Assembly: GCA_017995595.1 (NCBI GenBank)
Contig: JAGOIO010000063.1
Span: 1-7,684, forward strand
DNA length: 7,684 nt
Direction of reading: 5' to 3'
From: a bacterium
GTDB taxonomy: Bacteria > Cyanobacteriota > Vampirovibrionia > Gastranaerophilales > Gastranaerophilaceae
Below, piece by piece: positions 6,373-7,684 of this stretch (the stretch's first letter is position 1; each line of letters starts with the position of its first letter). The translations under genes and the position numbers were made by a program. Below the pieces are notes generated by a model. The model did not search any database. It had not been told where the DNA came from and saw nothing but the letters and a program-made list of their open reading frames with translations.

Positions 6373-7380
6373 ATGGCAATAGAGGGTTTCGAATATCAGG
6401 CATTTTCTGAAAATTTGGCATCTCAAGTTGGCGAATTATTGCCAAAAGAATTTAGTGAATTTGAACAAAATTATGTAAAGAATACAGTAAAGAACTTTGC
6501 AGCTTTGTCTGGAGAAGCTTTATATAATGATGCAGAAGGTGAATTTACCGCAGAACAGGCGATGTTGATTACTCAAATTATTGCCGAGTGGTCGTTTCAC
6601 AAGTCTATTGATTTGATTCGTTCAGGTATATTGCCTGATTATTGGGATACTATTATGCAAAAAATTGCATTTACAATTTTTGAAGTATCCAAGACCGCAA
6701 TAAAACAAAATCTTCCTCAAGATGATATTTTACAGGTTGTAGAACATCAGGTTATTAAAACTTATAATGAAGCTATAGAGGAATTAAAAGCTCACGGCAT
6801 TTTGAATGAAGAGCAAGTAGAAAATGCAGAAAAACAATCAAATATAAATGCCATGATGGATCAAATTCAAGAAGAAAAAGATAAGGTTGAGCAAGAACAA
6901 CAAGCTCAAGCTCAGGCTATGGCAGAACAAAATCAAGGGGCTAATGTTTCAGTTCCGCAGCCGTCTGAAAGTGGTTCTAAACTTTTAAAATTGGCTTCTG
7001 TCGCTCTTCTTTTACAATGTATTTCAAAAGACAAAGTTACTACAATTTTGAATAAATTTAATCCTGATGATGCAAAAACGGTTATTCAATATATGCAAAT
7101 GCCTGATTTGAATCAAAAAGTTGATAAGAGTATTGCGATGAAGTGCTTGAATGAGATGAAAACAACACTTCCTGAATCAAGACTTACTACTCCTACCAAA
7201 ATATTGCAACGTTTGAGAAAGCTTTTTGCAACAACAGAAAGAACAAAAATTGAATTATTGATAAAATCCGAAAGGGCAAATGTTAAGCAATTTATAAGTT
7301 CCGCTTATTCAGGTGATTTTGATGGAGTTCCTGTAAAAGTAGGAAATGTGATAACTCAGTATTTGGAAGAAGCTGTATGA
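6373..7380 (+). CDS. FliG-position flagellar protein, highly divergent FliG or FliG-like
   Basis: In the classical order fliE-fliF-fliG-fliH this gene occupies the fliG slot, and its 335 residues equal the usual FliG length, but the sequence is not ordinary FliG. Seen: residues 1-155 are a helical region rich in Glu, Gln and aromatics that I do not recognise; 160-200 is a Gln/Glu/Ala-rich linker, likely coiled coil then disordered; 204-335 is a helical domain. In the last part, SVALLLQCISKDKVTTILNKFNPDDAKTVIQYM (209-241) resembles the 'aAilLl.l..e.aa.il..l.peea..v...m' pattern of FliG N/middle domains, and KILQRLRKLFATTERTKIELLIKSE resembles the 'aeILn.ld...e..il..l...d' stretch. Missing: the EHPQ motif, the GG hinge and the charged torque helix (LLDDRDIQ-like). 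It overlaps fliH by four bases (ATGA), so it is translationally coupled. It may be a diverged switch or adaptor protein, with true fliG elsewhere in the genome. No membrane segment or signal peptide. Confidence 0.6.
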   Translation: MAIEGFEYQAFSENLASQVGELLPKEFSEFEQNYVKNTVKNFAALSGEALYNDAEGEFTAEQAMLITQIIAEWSFHKSIDLIRSGILPDYWDTIMQKIAFTIFEVSKTAIKQNLPQDDILQVVEHQVIKTYNEAIEELKAHGILNEEQVENAEKQSNINAMMDQIQEEKDKVEQEQQAQAQAMAEQNQGANVSVPQPSESGSKLLKLASVALLLQCISKDKVTTILNKFNPDDAKTVIQYMQMPDLNQKVDKSIAMKCLNEMKTTLPESRLTTPTKILQRLRKLFATTERTKIELLIKSERANVKQFISSAYSGDFDGVPVKVGNVITQYLEEAV

Positions 7381-7684
7381 TAATCAAAAAATTTACCAAA
7401 AGTTTAAAACCAAAGAATATATCTCAAGATGCAGTTCAACAAGTAAAAATTCAGGAACCGGTAAAAAAAGAAGAGGTAGTTGAGCAAGCTCCAAAAGTTG
7501 ATTTGACTGAAATTGATAACATTGATTTTGCTCAAAGAATGGAACGTCGTCGTGGAGACAGAAGACGAGGTTTTCGAAGAATTGATGATAGGAATTTAGT
7601 TTCAAGAGCACAAGAAGAAGCAGGTGCAATAAAAGATGCATCAGCACAAGAAGGTTATAAAGAGGGAATTGCAAAGGCTCAGGC
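7377..7684 (+). CDS. fliH: Flagellar assembly protein FliH, N-terminal part (3'-partial)
   Basis: FliH binds and restrains the export ATPase FliI and tethers it to the switch complex. The ATG at 7377 overlaps the previous stop (ATGA, 7377-7380) and the frame stays open to the window end, giving 102 codons so far. The start reads MIIKKFTKSLKPKNISQDAV; a Lys/Glu/Val-rich stretch (about 23-40) and an Arg-rich segment (about 60-73, MERRRGDRRRGFRR) follow. Then comes the start of the FliH-type helix, with ARG-free small-residue repeats around Ala-Gln-Glu-Glu-Ala-Gly (79-84) and EGYKEGIAKAQ (92-102), matching the 'eA...A...eA...Gy.eG...a' pattern of FliH/YscL proteins. The C-terminal FliI-binding part lies outside. 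Identification rests on this pattern plus position after fliF and the FliG-slot gene; the Arg-rich patch is not a usual FliH feature. Confidence 0.75.
   Translation, partial: MIIKKFTKSLKPKNISQDAVQQVKIQEPVKKEEVVEQAPKVDLTEIDNIDFAQRMERRRGDRRRGFRRIDDRNLVSRAQEEAGAIKDASAQEGYKEGIAKAQ

Noticed and set aside
7393..7674. Minus-strand open frame of 93 codons
   Set aside because: Leu-rich shadow of the fliH frame, which starts in an ATGA overlap and has FliH-like sequence.
1..7684. CRISPR array, tRNA, rRNA, insertion sequence or attachment site
   Set aside because: No regularly spaced repeats, cloverleaf-like sequence, transposase or terminal inverted repeat with target duplication was seen.

Overview
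The window is AT-rich bacterial chromosome that reads as a diderm (two-membrane), flagellated organism. It carries an Omp85/BamA outer-membrane assembly gene followed by an OmpH/Skp periplasmic chaperone, then a pyrimidine-nucleoside phosphorylase, then the start of a flagellar basal-body operon. The BamA homologue seems to have only three POTRA domains after a low-complexity N-terminal linker, the arrangement known from cyanobacterial Omp85. With the low GC and flagella, this makes a non-photosynthetic relative of Cyanobacteria (Vampirovibrionia/Melainabacteria, e.g. Gastranaerophilales) my best guess. That is an inference from style and context; other AT-rich diderms are not excluded.

Layout, all main genes on the + strand: (1) 1-1859, BamA, with its 5' end outside the window; (2) 1911-2360, OmpH/Skp, with a strong Shine-Dalgarno; (3) a 13-bp hairpin at 2380-2414; (4) 2440-3744, pyrimidine-nucleoside phosphorylase; (5) 3745-4194, a roughly 450-base gap holding a terminator-like hairpin, a possible small minus-strand gene and the regulatory region of the flagellar operon; (6) 4195-4545 fliE, 4669-6318 fliF, 6373-7380 a protein in the position usually held by fliG, and 7377-7684 the N-terminal part of fliH, cut by the window end.

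FliE links the MS ring to the rod, FliF forms the MS ring, the FliG-slot protein should sit on the cytoplasmic face of FliF, and FliH is the export-ATPase regulator. The order E-F-(G)-H is classical, but the third gene lacks the recognisable EHPQ motif and torque domain of FliG. It has a long helical N-terminal region, a Gln-rich linker and only a faint FliG-like C-terminal part.

The regulatory DNA is the other point of interest. fliE is preceded by a sigma70-type -10 box lying over an inverted repeat and, further downstream, by a sequence resembling a sigma28 (FliA/SigD) promoter. The fliE-fliF gap holds a near-consensus sigma70 promoter (TTAACA, 17 bases, TATAAT) and a leader with two nested inverted repeats ahead of a weak fliF ribosome site. 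I saw no CRISPR array, tRNA, rRNA or insertion sequence.
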